Under the pieces are notes generated by a model. The model ran no database searches, was not told the origin of the DNA, and saw nothing but the letters and a program-made list of their open reading frames with translations. A program made the translations under genes and the position numbers. Shown here in pieces: positions 23,854-33,158 of a stretch of DNA of 39,849 nt (the first letter of the stretch is position 1; the number at the start of each line of letters is the position of its first letter). Location of the stretch: assembly GCA_017554445.1 (NCBI GenBank), contig JAFZIJ010000205.1:1-39849 (forward strand). Reading direction: 5' to 3'. The stretch is from Victivallales bacterium (GTDB lineage Bacteria; Verrucomicrobiota; Lentisphaeria; Oligosphaerales; Oligosphaeraceae).

Positions 23854-24138
23854 ATGGATACTGTGACGATTAATGGTCAAATGCTTGACGCCGTGGCGTT
23901 TCCGACGGCGCACAGCGTGGTGTTGATGATCCGTGGCAAAAAAGGTCTGCTTGGATGCGGCTATCTATCTGTCGCGACGGCGGATAAGACAGGCGACGCC
24001 GTCGCCATTGTGACGGGTGTGAAGAACTACGACGACATGCTGAAAGCCGAAGTGAAGGCCGTTTCAGCGGCGGCCGCCGCATTGGGCGTCGCCGTCGGCA
24101 TGAGCGGCAAAGAGGCTCTCTTGAAAATGAACGGATGA
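23854..24138 (+). CDS. DUF1805 (YunC-family) protein
   Basis: The 94-residue protein matches DUF1805: MDTVTINGQMLDAVAF, VLMIRGKKGLLGCGYLSVATADKTGDAVAIVTGVKNYDDML, and an Ala-rich C-terminal helix. The central GLLGCGY segment with its cysteine is the family hallmark. The biochemical function is not known. CAGGAG precedes the ATG, and it converges on fpg with 41 bases between stops. Confidence 0.8.
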   Translation: MDTVTINGQMLDAVAFPTAHSVVLMIRGKKGLLGCGYLSVATADKTGDAVAIVTGVKNYDDMLKAEVKAVSAAAAALGVAVGMSGKEALLKMNG

Positions 24139-24179
24139 CTGTCGCTCGGTGGATTTTCCGTTGGAAGCGCACACAGCAG

Positions 24180-25016
24180 TCAGCGGATGCGTTTCTTTTG
24201 ACAGGCGGGGCAGAAGCAACTGCTTCTGCCGCCGACTGTGATTTTTTCCAATGATCGCCCGCATTTCAGGCATGGCTGCCCACCACGTCCATATACTTTT
24301 AATAAAGGCGTATTACGGTAATTGGCGCCTTGACTGGCCAGATAATCCTCTGGGGTGATTTTGTTTGTTTCTATTCCCCAGGCAATGACTTCTGGAATCG
24401 CCTGGGCAAGTTTTCGCCAATCGCTGTCACGCAGATCTGAACATTTTTCCTCTGGATGGAGGCCAATGGCGAAAAGAGTTTCATCGGCGTAGATGTTGCC
24501 GATACCTGCGATGATGGTCTGGTCGAGCAACATTTCCTTGATCGGTTTGCGCCGTTTCCCGATGGCAGTTTTTAAATATTTGGCTGTCAGAGACTTATCT
24601 GCTGGCTCAAGTCCTAATTTGTCTATTCCCGTCACGGCTGTTGGTTCGCCTTGACGGATTAGCCAGAAACGTCCGAAACAACGGGTGTCGATATAACGCA
24701 TTTGGTGTCCGTCATCCAACTGCATGACGAGATGCGTATGCTTGGCCAATGGAAAAGCATCTGGCGTGACAATTAGCTGGCCTGTCATCCGCAGATGAAG
24801 AAATAAGCGATTGTCTTCCGATAGAATAAAGGAAAGAAATTTCCCGCGACGAGCCATGCCGTTTATTATCTTGCCTTGCAGGATGTTGAGAAACTCTTTG
24901 GTGGTTGGGTGCGCAATGACTTTCGCATTGCGCACATCGATGGAAAGAATTTCTCGACCGCTGACCTGTGGCTCTATGACATTTCTGACCGTTTCGACTT
25001 CAGGTAGTTCCGGCAT
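24180..25016 (-). CDS. mutM: Formamidopyrimidine-DNA glycosylase MutM/Fpg
   Basis: The 278-residue base-excision repair enzyme removes 8-oxoguanine and formamidopyrimidines. It begins MPELPEVETVRN, giving the catalytic proline and glutamate after methionine removal. RRGKFLSF contains the conserved lysine, LRMTGQL and RCFGRFWL follow, then the H2TH region LLDQTIIAGIGNIYADE and the C-terminal zinc finger CLKC-x16-CPAC. The start is fixed by MPELPE; the ribosome site (AAAGG) is weak. It lies 23 bases after mscS and is probably co-transcribed with it. Confidence 0.96.
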   Translation of the reverse strand: MPELPEVETVRNVIEPQVSGREILSIDVRNAKVIAHPTTKEFLNILQGKIINGMARRGKFLSFILSEDNRLFLHLRMTGQLIVTPDAFPLAKHTHLVMQLDDGHQMRYIDTRCFGRFWLIRQGEPTAVTGIDKLGLEPADKSLTAKYLKTAIGKRRKPIKEMLLDQTIIAGIGNIYADETLFAIGLHPEEKCSDLRDSDWRKLAQAIPEVIAWGIETNKITPEDYLASQGANYRNTPLLKVYGRGGQPCLKCGRSLEKITVGGRSSCFCPACQKKRIR

Positions 25017-25039
25017 GACTGTATGCGCCTTTTGTTGGC

Positions 25040-25957
25040 TTATTCCGCCTTGTTGGCGAATGTGACGACGCGCTGCGGGAACGGGATGTTGAGGCCCGCA
25101 CCTTCGATTTCCGCCTTCAGATTGCGTTGGATGTCCCAATAGGCATCCCAATACTTGTCATTTTCCGTCCAGAAGCGGAGCGTGAGATTGACGGAGCTGT
25201 CCGCCAGTTCGGCGACGAGAACGGTCGGTGCGGGATCCTTGAGGATGAGCGGATGGCGTTCCATCATGGCTTGCAGTAGCTTGATGCCGTCTTCCAGATT
25301 GTCGCCGTAGTCGATGCCGACCGTGATGTCGGCACGGCGGACTTTGTTGCTACTGTAGTTCGTGATAGGGGCGGCGATGATGGAATTGTTCGGCACGAAG
25401 ATGTCCTGTCCCTGCGGCGTGCGCAGTTTGGTCGTGAACAGGCCGATTTCAAGAATTGAGCCGGACATGCCTGCGCATTCCACGAAATCGCCCGTCTTGT
25501 ACGGATGCTGCGTCAAGAGGAAGATGCCCGCCGCGATGTTGCTTAGCGTATCTTTCAATGCGAGACCGACGGCCAGGCCGGCGGCGCCGACGACCGTCAG
25601 AACGGAGGCCGTGTTGATGCCGAGAAGCTCCAGAATGATGAGCAAGGTGAAGGACAGCATCAGCAATGTGATGAGACGATGGATGATGCTGACAAGCGAC
25701 ACGTCAATTGCATACTTTTCTGCGACCTTGTTGAACGCCTTGTGGATGAGTTTGCTGACGAAATAGGCAATAATGAAGATGACCACCGCCAGCAGGACGA
25801 TTTTGCCGAAATGCCAGATTTCACCTTGAAGAGATTCCCATAGTTTCTCCCAGACGCCTTTAACATCGCCTTTTGTCAGTTGTTCGACGACTGCCTTTGT
25901 CTTGAACGTGGCGGTCTGGAGGGCTTCTTCGGCTTTGACGACTTCTTCTTCCGGCAT
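25040..25957 (-). CDS. mscS: MscS-family small-conductance mechanosensitive channel
   Basis: The 305-residue membrane protein has a charged amphipathic N-terminus (MPEEEVVKAEEALQTATF), three transmembrane helices (IVLLAVVIFIIAYFVS, LITLLMLSFTLLIILELLG and the pore helix AAGLAVGLALKDTLSNIAAG) and the beta domain VGDFVECAG-like GDFVECAGMSGSILEIGLF, RTPQGQDIFVPNNSI. It opens on hypo-osmotic shock. AAGGAG precedes ATG 25957; a longer frame upstream begins at 26110 but lacks a ribosome site and family similarity. Confidence 0.94.
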   Translation of the reverse strand: MPEEEVVKAEEALQTATFKTKAVVEQLTKGDVKGVWEKLWESLQGEIWHFGKIVLLAVVIFIIAYFVSKLIHKAFNKVAEKYAIDVSLVSIIHRLITLLMLSFTLLIILELLGINTASVLTVVGAAGLAVGLALKDTLSNIAAGIFLLTQHPYKTGDFVECAGMSGSILEIGLFTTKLRTPQGQDIFVPNNSIIAAPITNYSSNKVRRADITVGIDYGDNLEDGIKLLQAMMERHPLILKDPAPTVLVAELADSSVNLTLRFWTENDKYWDAYWDIQRNLKAEIEGAGLNIPFPQRVVTFANKAE

Positions 25958-26249
25958 GGTGAATCTCCTTTTCTGTGAACATGGTAGCGAGCATGCTGTC
26001 CATGGTTGTTGTGACAATTTGGGAAAACAAGCGTCCGCCTGTTTCATGGTTCCAGTCCATAAAATAGCATGGAATGGTCGTTCACGCAAGCATGGACAGG
26101 CATGATTCAAGGGAAAGGAGATTTCAGTAGTTCAATCAAAGAAGATCGTGCGTTGCGGAATCGGTTGCGCTAGAGCGTTGCCCTCCTATTTTGTGGTTGT
26201 GTAGAGGAGTGACCGTCCCCGTTGATACATAAATTATTGGTATCACGTA

Positions 26250-26332
26250 TTCCGCAAATTATAAAAACAAAATCTGCGAAAACGATGAAAAAAATGTCGT
26301 TCCCGCAGATTTTGTTTTTATAATTTGCGGAA
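26250..26332. repeat. Perfect 29-bp inverted repeat upstream of the AAA ATPase gene
   Basis: The arms 26250-26278 and 26304-26332 are exact reverse complements over 29 bases, beginning TTCCGCAAATTATAAAAACA on the left. The 25-base interior contains a further AACGA/TCGTT pairing. The element starts 150 bases before the ATPase ATG and ends 68 bases before it. It could be a transcribed hairpin, an operator or one end of a mobile unit. The rest of 25958-26399 shows nothing I can name. Confidence 0.95.
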
Positions 26333-26399
26333 ATGTGTTTTTGGGGTATATTTATGGAGAAGATTATGATTGAAGACAGGCTGTAACGGGAGTGTCATC

Positions 26400-27848
26400 A
26401 TGGAAAGCATCGTCGGCAGAGCAAAAGAGTTGCAAATGCTGAGGGAGTATATTGCAAGCCCTCGGTCTGAATTCGTGGCGGTGTATGGACGGCGTCGTGT
26501 CGGCAAGACTTTCCTGATCCGGCAGGCGGTGAACGATAATTTTTCCTTTTACATCACGGGGCTGCACGACGGAAATCTGAGCCGACAGTTGATCGGTTTC
26601 GCGGTGGCACTGCAGAAATACAGCCATGCGGAGGAGCTGTCGGTGGATTCCGACTGGATGCTGGCCTTCCATTCGCTTGGGCGTTATCTGGAAAGCCTTC
26701 CAGATGGTCCGAAAGTGGTTTTCATCGATGAAATGCCATGGATGGACACGCCGAAGTCCGGTTTCATTCCGGCGTTGGAGAATTTCTGGAACAGCTGGGC
26801 GGCGCAACGCGACGATGTGAAACTGATCGTCTGCGGTTCCGCGACGTCATGGATGCTGAACAATTTGATCCACAATAGGGGAGGACTTCACAACCGCCTC
26901 ACGCATTATATTTCGCTGGAGCCATTTACGCTCAATGAATGCGAAGAGTACTTCACACGCCATGGCTTTGGCTATTCGCGTGGGGAAATCGCCGAATGCT
27001 ACATGGTTCTCGGAGGGATTCCTTTCTATCTCTCGCTCATGCAGAAACAGTTCAGTTTGGCGCAGAACATCGACCGGCTGTTCTTTTCGCCCATGGCAGA
27101 GTTGAAGGACGAGTTCGGTAACTTGTATCAGGCCATCTTCAAGAAGGCGTCCCATCATATCGCGGTCGTGACGGCGCTGGCCAAAAAGCGCATGGGGATG
27201 ACTCGCACGGAGCTGCTGGCGGCCACGAAACTTATGGAAAACGGTGTGTTCAGCACGGTATTGGAGGAACTTGTGGAATGTGGCTTCATCCGTCGATATG
27301 AGCCATATTCTGAAACGACGCGAATCAATGGCAGCAAAGTCAGCAAGAACACACTGTACCAGCTGATCGACTTCTACACGTTGTTCTATTTCAACTTCAT
27401 CAATAATAATGTATATAACGACGAGCAGTTCTGGAGCACGTCGGTGAACAGTCCGCTCCACCATGCTTGGGCGGGGCTGGCCTTTGAAATGCTGTGCCTC
27501 CATCATGTTCGCCAGATCAAGCAGGCATTGGGTATCGCCGCTGTGCAGACGCGGATCTGTTCGTGGCGTTCGTCCGGAAAAGACACGAACGGTGCGCAAA
27601 TCGACCTCTTGATTGACCGGAAGGACAGGACCATCAACATCTGTGAAATTAAATATACTGCCGCCCCATTCGCCATCGACAAGAAGGTCGTGCAGGAACT
27701 TCAGAACAAGATCCATGTCTTCAGCGAAGAGACTGGAACACGCAAATCCTTGCTATTGACATTGATAACGGCCAATGGTCTGAAAGACGGACTGTACAGT
27801 GTTTTCCCGCAGTGCGTCGTCGGCCTTGACCAGTTGTTTCTGGCATGA
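26400..27848 (+). CDS. AAA ATPase with C-terminal DUF234 nuclease-like domain
   Basis: The 482-residue protein begins MESIVGRAKELQMLREYI. The Walker A motif is YGRRRVGKTFLIRQ (about residues 24-37) and Walker B is KVVFIDEMPWMDT (about 106-118); CGSATSWM is the sensor strand. A winged-helix stretch follows (TRTELLAATKLMENGVFSTVLEELVECGFI). The C-terminus has GAQIDLLIDRKDRTINICEIKYT, a D...ExK motif of the DUF234/PD-(D/E)xK type. These ATPases are common, often multi-copy, in anaerobic gut bacteria and are of unknown function. GGGAG lies nine bases before ATG 26400. A strong inverted repeat is just upstream. Confidence 0.85.
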   Translation: MESIVGRAKELQMLREYIASPRSEFVAVYGRRRVGKTFLIRQAVNDNFSFYITGLHDGNLSRQLIGFAVALQKYSHAEELSVDSDWMLAFHSLGRYLESLPDGPKVVFIDEMPWMDTPKSGFIPALENFWNSWAAQRDDVKLIVCGSATSWMLNNLIHNRGGLHNRLTHYISLEPFTLNECEEYFTRHGFGYSRGEIAECYMVLGGIPFYLSLMQKQFSLAQNIDRLFFSPMAELKDEFGNLYQAIFKKASHHIAVVTALAKKRMGMTRTELLAATKLMENGVFSTVLEELVECGFIRRYEPYSETTRINGSKVSKNTLYQLIDFYTLFYFNFINNNVYNDEQFWSTSVNSPLHHAWAGLAFEMLCLHHVRQIKQALGIAAVQTRICSWRSSGKDTNGAQIDLLIDRKDRTINICEIKYTAAPFAIDKKVVQELQNKIHVFSEETGTRKSLLLTLITANGLKDGLYSVFPQCVVGLDQLFLA

Positions 27849-27878
27849 GTTCAGGCAATGTTTCCGCCTTGGGGATAA

Positions 27879-30800
27879 TCATTTGCCATAGTCTTTGAGG
27901 ACGCGGATCTGGAAGCCATTGGAGAAATATTTGTAGCCGACGCAGTATTTGCCGTCGAAGCATGCTATTGGGCGGAACGGTTCGGGAAGCCGCATGAAGC
28001 GATGCTCCTTTGGAATCATTGCGACTTTTTCGCCGAGCAGGATCTTCCCGCTGAAGACGTTGAGCAATAAGTCCATCCGCTGTAGATCATCGTACATGGG
28101 CTTAGGTTTCATCATTTGGGACAAGTCCAGAACGACTTTCTTGAAGGAATCATCACCGTACTGGATAGGAGTATCAGACAGATGTCCATCGTTCCCAATC
28201 AGATAGAGCGGCTGGAAGTTTCCGTCTTTATTGATCTTACCATAGCCCATGCTATCGCTGTTCAGCCAGATTTCCCCGTCAAGCAACATTATGTTTTTTC
28301 CGTTCAAAGAAGAAAACGGGAGATAGTTCGAGAGGGCTTTCCATTCCCCCGTCTTCCAGTAATAGGCCCAAAGCTTGATGGTAAAGGGCGCATGTCCTTC
28401 CTTTGGCGGTACATCATGGAGGAGCAGAAGGATTCTGTCCTTTGCGGGATCGCATAGAATCTGATGCATGTCATACGGGCGGCCAATGCCTTGCAACGGC
28501 CATTTGACGGAACGGTCCACGGTTGATGCGAGCAGTTTCTTTTCGTGTGTCCGTACATTGTATTCCAGCAACGTGCCTGGGGCATTTTGCTGGCCGTCGA
28601 ACGTGAAGAAAAGCCGTTCGCCGTAGCCTGCCATGCAATGGCACCATTTTTTACAATAATCTCCGAAATCGATGATTTCCGGCTTGGAGCCGTTCTTGGG
28701 GAACAGATAGACCATCCGTCCGTCTGATGCGGCATAATAAACATCCAGAATCGCCCCAAAGCGCATGCCCCCGTAAATGCCTGGCATTTTTGCTTTTGCG
28801 ACTTCGGAAAGAGTCATGTTGTTTTGTGCGTCGATTTTCAGCAGGAAGGCGTTGGGATATTCGAACGTCACGATATAGAGTGATGATTTTTCATATCCGA
28901 CAAAAGCAATCCCATAGATTTTTTTGCGATTTTCCAATGGCGAGTAGATTTCCGCATACGGCGACTCGACGGGTGTCGTGTCGGCGACGGCAGGCTTGAT
29001 GTCGAATGCTTTTTCCAGTTTTTTCCGCTGATTTTGGAAATAGTCCTTCATCAATTTGATCTGGAAAGCGTCCTTCCGTTGATTACTCTCGAATATCTTC
29101 TGGCTTTCCGCTTCGAAGGCTAGCAGTTTGTCATAGACCATCTGGGCTCTCTTGGGCGGCCATTTTTCAAAGCCGACAAGCAGCGAGTTGGCGAACAACT
29201 GGTATGAGTTGTATTTGGGGATAGCTATGTCGAGAATCGCCAGTTTCTGCTCAAGAAATTCTGAATCATCCGTGGGGCTGCCTGCCAGAAGTTGATCCGT
29301 GGAGGTTTTGATCTTGGCCCCGTTTTCGACAAGTCGCTGGAGCTGTTCATAATAGAAAGCTCGGTCTTTTTGAAGCTGTTGATTCATGTCTTTTTGAAGT
29401 TCTTTCTTTTGTCCGTGCATGATCATCGCAATGGCGTTTTCTCTCCTTTGACGCTCAGTTTGTTGTATGTGTAGAATGTTCAAACCGTTCAGGCCATGGA
29501 CGGCCAGATCTGGGATGTTGGAGGTGAGCATCAACTCATGTGCTTGTTGGTATATTTTCCTATTTTCAGGCGTCAGGGATATTGTCTCAAAAACTCTGTT
29601 AAAATTCAAAAGATATTGGAATCTCAGAAATCCCATCTGGCGATTGATGGCGTAGCGCAATGCCTTGATTTTCGGATTCGAGACAATAGGGTGGATGTCT
29701 TTGAAATCCATGGCGCTGAAGCGCTCCAGTTCGGGCTGGTATTCCTTGCATTCCGCAATTAGTTTTTCAAGAGCGGGATAGACAAGCTGTTGCCACCAAC
29801 TGTAATCCCATGGTAGATTGCAGAACAAATCCAGTTCATAGACATACCAGCTTCTTGTTTCAAGCTTGAATACGGCGTCTGGCCAGCGCGGGCCAGGGGA
29901 GTCCGCCAATGAGAGCAATTCTTTGTCCAACTGCTTTTTCCTTAATAAGATGCATCGTTCCGTCAGGTTTCTGGCGACATCCTTTTGATTGTCGGGCAGG
30001 CCTTCGCGCTGGTAGCAGCCCATGCACCATAGGGCCATGGATGCGAAAAACGTACCTTCCCGTGTAAAACCACCATGCTTTTCGGACAATGTCGTCGCAA
30101 GACGCATGTTGGCGAGGGCGACCTCCAAGTCTTTGGCAGTCAAAGTACTATCTCGACGATATTGTGATTTGCCGACTATTTGCGGGACAGAATGAAACGC
30201 GATTCGTGACAGTTCTATTTCATATTCTTTGTCCAATGCAAAAGCGCTTGTTCCTGACGCGACGGCGTCTGTGGAGAGCCCGTGTTTGATGGCGAACCAG
30301 GCTTCATCAATGAAATCTCTCGCCTCCCCGCGTTTGTCTTCTTTCATGGCGACGGGCAAGGTCAATGATTCCAGAAACTTGCGGCAGTCTTCCGACACTG
30401 TTTCAATCTTTGCAAACGAGGCGTGTGCCTCTCCGATTTGCGTCTTGCCGTCGGGCGAGAAGAACTGAAGCTTCAGAACGATGCCGTTCTTGCCGTCGGA
30501 TGTAGCGGACGGCTTGAGGATGTTGGTTCCGGCGAACAATTTGTCGGTCAGACCATTTTCCTGTGCGTTTGGCTCGTTGAGCAGATACAGCAGATGGCGG
30601 CGTTCAAGCAAGGCCACATCTTTCTTGTTGCAAAGCAGTTGCAGAAATGTATCCTCCACTTTGCGGGCGAGTTTTTCCTGTGTTTCCGATAGATGGATGG
30701 GAACCAGCGGCATGGCGGAAAGCTTGTACAGGATGTCTCCGCTGAATTTGCGCTGTTTGGCGACGGCGTCACGGACAGCGTTGACCAAATCCTGTTGCGT

Positions 30801-31133
30801 GGCAATGGGGCAGTCTTTCAGACGGACGCCTGTTGTGCTGTCAAAACCAATCAATTGACTCTGTTTCAACAAGATGAAGAGCTGCGTATTCTCCATCAGA
30901 GACGGCCTCGGCACGAAATCGCTCAAAACGGACGACAGATTGATTTCCTTTTCGATGGCGGCGATTTCCGCGCGTTCCAGAAATGCCAGACCGTCGTCGT
31001 TGGAGAGTTCCGCCAACGCGAGATCCGCCATGCTTTTGCTTGCTTGATCCAGCGGAATCAACGCAATACGCAGCTCCGCCAAGGCGGACAGCGACAAGAG
31101 GCAGCATAGAATGACCGCTAGAAGTTTTTTCAT
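27879..31133 (-). CDS. Large secreted protein with CsgG-like N-terminus, coiled coil and propeller-like C-terminus
   Basis: The 1084-residue product has a Sec signal peptide (MKKLLAVILCCLLSLSALA). The following LRIALIPLDQASKSMADLALAELSNDDGLAFLERAEI pattern is the start of a CsgG/curli-assembly-like domain, resembling the one in the gene at 31477. The middle is helical, with a probable coiled coil around residues 560-640 (rich in Gln, Glu, Lys). The last 350 residues have recurring beta-strand pairs of the IYGIAFVGYEKSSLYIVTF type that could form a beta propeller. I recognise no specific function. The start is ATG 31133 or 31139; the ribosome site is poor. It is the last gene downstream of the ECF sigma cluster, with a 313-bp repeat-rich spacer before it. 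Confidence 0.7.
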   Translation of the reverse strand: MKKLLAVILCCLLSLSALAELRIALIPLDQASKSMADLALAELSNDDGLAFLERAEIAAIEKEINLSSVLSDFVPRPSLMENTQLFILLKQSQLIGFDSTTGVRLKDCPIATQQDLVNAVRDAVAKQRKFSGDILYKLSAMPLVPIHLSETQEKLARKVEDTFLQLLCNKKDVALLERRHLLYLLNEPNAQENGLTDKLFAGTNILKPSATSDGKNGIVLKLQFFSPDGKTQIGEAHASFAKIETVSEDCRKFLESLTLPVAMKEDKRGEARDFIDEAWFAIKHGLSTDAVASGTSAFALDKEYEIELSRIAFHSVPQIVGKSQYRRDSTLTAKDLEVALANMRLATTLSEKHGGFTREGTFFASMALWCMGCYQREGLPDNQKDVARNLTERCILLRKKQLDKELLSLADSPGPRWPDAVFKLETRSWYVYELDLFCNLPWDYSWWQQLVYPALEKLIAECKEYQPELERFSAMDFKDIHPIVSNPKIKALRYAINRQMGFLRFQYLLNFNRVFETISLTPENRKIYQQAHELMLTSNIPDLAVHGLNGLNILHIQQTERQRRENAIAMIMHGQKKELQKDMNQQLQKDRAFYYEQLQRLVENGAKIKTSTDQLLAGSPTDDSEFLEQKLAILDIAIPKYNSYQLFANSLLVGFEKWPPKRAQMVYDKLLAFEAESQKIFESNQRKDAFQIKLMKDYFQNQRKKLEKAFDIKPAVADTTPVESPYAEIYSPLENRKKIYGIAFVGYEKSSLYIVTFEYPNAFLLKIDAQNNMTLSEVAKAKMPGIYGGMRFGAILDVYYAASDGRMVYLFPKNGSKPEIIDFGDYCKKWCHCMAGYGERLFFTFDGQQNAPGTLLEYNVRTHEKKLLASTVDRSVKWPLQGIGRPYDMHQILCDPAKDRILLLLHDVPPKEGHAPFTIKLWAYYWKTGEWKALSNYLPFSSLNGKNIMLLDGEIWLNSDSMGYGKINKDGNFQPLYLIGNDGHLSDTPIQYGDDSFKKVVLDLSQMMKPKPMYDDLQRMDLLLNVFSGKILLGEKVAMIPKEHRFMRLPEPFRPIACFDGKYCVGYKYFSNGFQIRVLKDYGK

Positions 31134-31160
31134 CTTCATCTTTATCTTTCTTCTTTTTAC

Positions 31161-31190
31161 CACGAATGAACACGAATGGACACGAATTTT
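31161..31190 (-). repeat. Three 10-bp repeats (CACGAATGRA)
   Basis: CACGAATGAA, CACGAATGGA and CACGAATTTT follow head to tail on the plus strand. Next comes CACTGAATACACGGAAGAAA, another short-period stretch. They lie directly upstream of the large secreted protein gene and may sit in its leader. Confidence 0.85.
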
Positions 31191-31266
31191 TTGTAGGGTC
31201 CACTGAATACACGGAAGAAACGGAAAGCCTCGCCGCCGTCGCCCTGCATGCCAAGCGTCTGTATTT

Positions 31267-31301
31267 GCTTTAAGCTTTCAGCTTTAAGCTCTTAGCTCCG
31301 T
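31267..31301 (+). repeat. Degenerate heptamer array (GCTTTAA)5
   Basis: GCTTTAA, GCTTTCA, GCTTTAA, GCTCTTA, GCTCCGT in 7-base register. It shares period and GC-NN-TAA shape with the arrays at 16947, 31446 and 36044. The rest of 31191-31445 has no gene I can support. Confidence 0.75.
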
Positions 31302-31445
31302 GAAAGCGGCTGGGCTCCGGCGGCTCGGGGGTTGTCATACGCTGCGCGGCGGCAAAGGATGTCATGCGGAAGCTTGATGTTCATGGAGAAAATCTTCGTG
31401 AGAAACAAGAACATGAATGATGGTAGTGCATATGTATTGTATAAA

Positions 31446-31480
31446 GCATTAAGCATTAAGCATTAAGCATTAAGCATTAT
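31446..31480 (+). repeat. Heptamer array (GCATTAA)5 overlapping a stop codon
   Basis: Four perfect GCATTAA units and GCATTAT. The TTA at 31477-31479 is the minus-strand stop codon of the CsgG-like gene, so the array touches the coding end. It has the same unit as 16947-16980, 14.5 kb away. Confidence 0.9.
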
Positions 31481-32445
31481 TTCATTTTCTTCAGTACTTC
31501 TGCGGCGAGTTTCAGCGTCGCCTGGTTGATGGCGTCTTTGGCGGCGATGACATAGGTCGCGCCCGCCATTGTTTCCTTTCGTGCGCCAACCGACAGCAGT
31601 TTGTTCTCTTTGACGCGATAGACGGACAGCTCCACGCGAGCCTCCGCGCTGCTGAATTTATGGTACTGCCCCGCTTGGGAGGCGATGGCTTCGCAAACAA
31701 TGGCGAAATCCGCTTCGCTACGAACGTTAACGACTTGGAAATCAAGCGCTAGAAGAAGCTTCTTGAGGGCGATGTCGGATGCGGGATCGGGAACGGCCTG
31801 CTGGATGCTTTCCTTGACGTCCAGATAGACCTTGCGGCCTGCGCCTTTTACATCCGCCAGACGGTCGGCGACAGAGAACACGGTGGCTTTCTTCGGCAGG
31901 AGTTTTTCAAAATCCGTTTCCAGAGTGGTTCTCACTTTTTGCGCCAATTCGGGCACGAGATCAAGATAGTCGCCAGTTCCGCTGACGCTGCAGCCTTTCA
32001 CACGGCTCGTTTCGACTCCGATGATTTTGGCGACCAGATAATGCTTCTCGCCTGCATCGAACACGGAGCCTGTGATGAGAATCTTCGCGCCGATGATCTG
32101 GCCGAGCTTGACCTGCGATTCAGAGGAGGCCATGCCGACGGCGGACAAATGGAGCTCGTCGAGAGCCTTGTCCAATTCTGCGCGTTCGACCAGATCGATG
32201 TTGCCGCCTTCCAGCAGGTTGACGAAAAGCAGTTCCGAAACGGATTTGCCGACTTTGTCTCCTTCCGCACGACGCGATCGCGCCTCGAAATGCAGCACGG
32301 CGGTGGTGGGAACCATGATCGGTTCGGCCACGACGACGGCTTCGCCAGCAGTCTCTGCCGTGGGCTTGGCGGCGTTTTCCTGCGCAAATAGCGCATTCCC
32401 AACTACGAACAATACCATGGATAAAACGGCGATTGTCTTTTTCAT
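31477..32445 (-). CDS. CsgG/HfaB-like secreted protein
   Basis: The 322-residue product has a signal peptide (MKKTIAVLSMVLFVVGNALFA) without a lipobox cysteine at the cleavage site. The CsgG-like core reads TTAVLHFEARS, GKSVSELLFVNLLEGGNIDLVERAELDKALDELHLS, KLGQIIGAKILITGSVF and HYLVAKIIGVETSRVKG. CsgG family proteins form outer-membrane export channels or act as periplasmic partners. Lacking lipidation, this one is more likely a periplasmic relative. AAGGAG precedes the ATG, which overlaps the stop of the upstream gene (ATGA). It is fourth in the sigma-factor operon and shares its domain type with the large protein downstream. Confidence 0.82.
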   Translation of the reverse strand: MKKTIAVLSMVLFVVGNALFAQENAAKPTAETAGEAVVVAEPIMVPTTAVLHFEARSRRAEGDKVGKSVSELLFVNLLEGGNIDLVERAELDKALDELHLSAVGMASSESQVKLGQIIGAKILITGSVFDAGEKHYLVAKIIGVETSRVKGCSVSGTGDYLDLVPELAQKVRTTLETDFEKLLPKKATVFSVADRLADVKGAGRKVYLDVKESIQQAVPDPASDIALKKLLLALDFQVVNVRSEADFAIVCEAIASQAGQYHKFSSAEARVELSVYRVKENKLLSVGARKETMAGATYVIAAKDAINQATLKLAAEVLKKMK

Positions 32446-33158
32446 TTTTCCAGCTCCTTTTTAATAAATAGTATGTTGTCAATGTTTTGTAAATCAAAAT
32501 CAGGCGGGAGAAGGATGACTTTGTCTCCGATGACATGACGGGCCACAATCCATGAAATGCCGCCTGGTGTGCTGTCGATGATCTGCTCCCGTTCATCCAT
32601 GATGAGGCTCAGACCGCCTTTTTTCTTGTTCATGCCGAAGGAGATTTCATTCCAGTCGGCGGGATCGATTTTGATGGGAAAGTCGCGTTTGTCTGTGAAA
32701 ATGATGATCTTATGACTGTATGACAATATTCCGATGCGGCTGAGCTTCGGGGGGGCGGAAATGAAGAAGCAAGGCTTTATGCCATCTGTTTGTTGCTTGA
32801 CGCCAAGGGCTTCCAACTCATCACGGCGGCAGTCGATCTGTCCTGTGATGCCGTCCAGCAGTTTCTGCGGATAAATCGCGATAGAAGCCGTCTTCTTGCC
32901 GTCGATGAAAAGAACGGCCGTCTCTTTGCCAGTAAGGGCTGGAAATGAGACTCTTATAGGATTCGCTTCGCCGCCGCTGGCCAACAAACGGCCATGGTCG
33001 GATTCAATCCGCCATTCCGTCTGTGCGGAAAACGGCAGGCTTTGTTCCTTGCCTGACCATATATTAATATGGTGGCGTGGCGGCAGTTCGACTGCCGTCG
33101 CCATGAGGCAAATGGCGCATAGCATGATGGCAGAAAGTTTTTTCATGGTGTGTTCCAT
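32442..33158 (-). CDS. Secreted protein of unknown function
   Basis: The 238-residue protein has a short N-terminal region with a Sec signal peptide (MKKLSAIMLCAICLMATA, cleaved before VELPP). The mature part is beta-rich and contains an Ig-like looking stretch (TEWRIESDHGRLLASGG, IRVSFPALTGKETAVLFIDGK). I recognise no family. Its first ATG overlaps the anti-sigma stop as TAATG; an ATG four codons later (33146) would start exactly at the signal peptide. Its stop overlaps the CsgG-like start. Translational coupling on both sides indicates a function tied to this sigma-controlled envelope cluster. Confidence 0.7.
   Translation of the reverse strand: MEHTMKKLSAIMLCAICLMATAVELPPRHHINIWSGKEQSLPFSAQTEWRIESDHGRLLASGGEANPIRVSFPALTGKETAVLFIDGKKTASIAIYPQKLLDGITGQIDCRRDELEALGVKQQTDGIKPCFFISAPPKLSRIGILSYSHKIIIFTDKRDFPIKIDPADWNEISFGMNKKKGGLSLIMDEREQIIDSTPGGISWIVARHVIGDKVILLPPDFDLQNIDNILFIKKELEK

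Noticed and set aside
26250..26332. Insertion sequence ends
   Set aside because: The arms are only 25 bases apart, leaving no room for a transposase, and no target duplication is seen.
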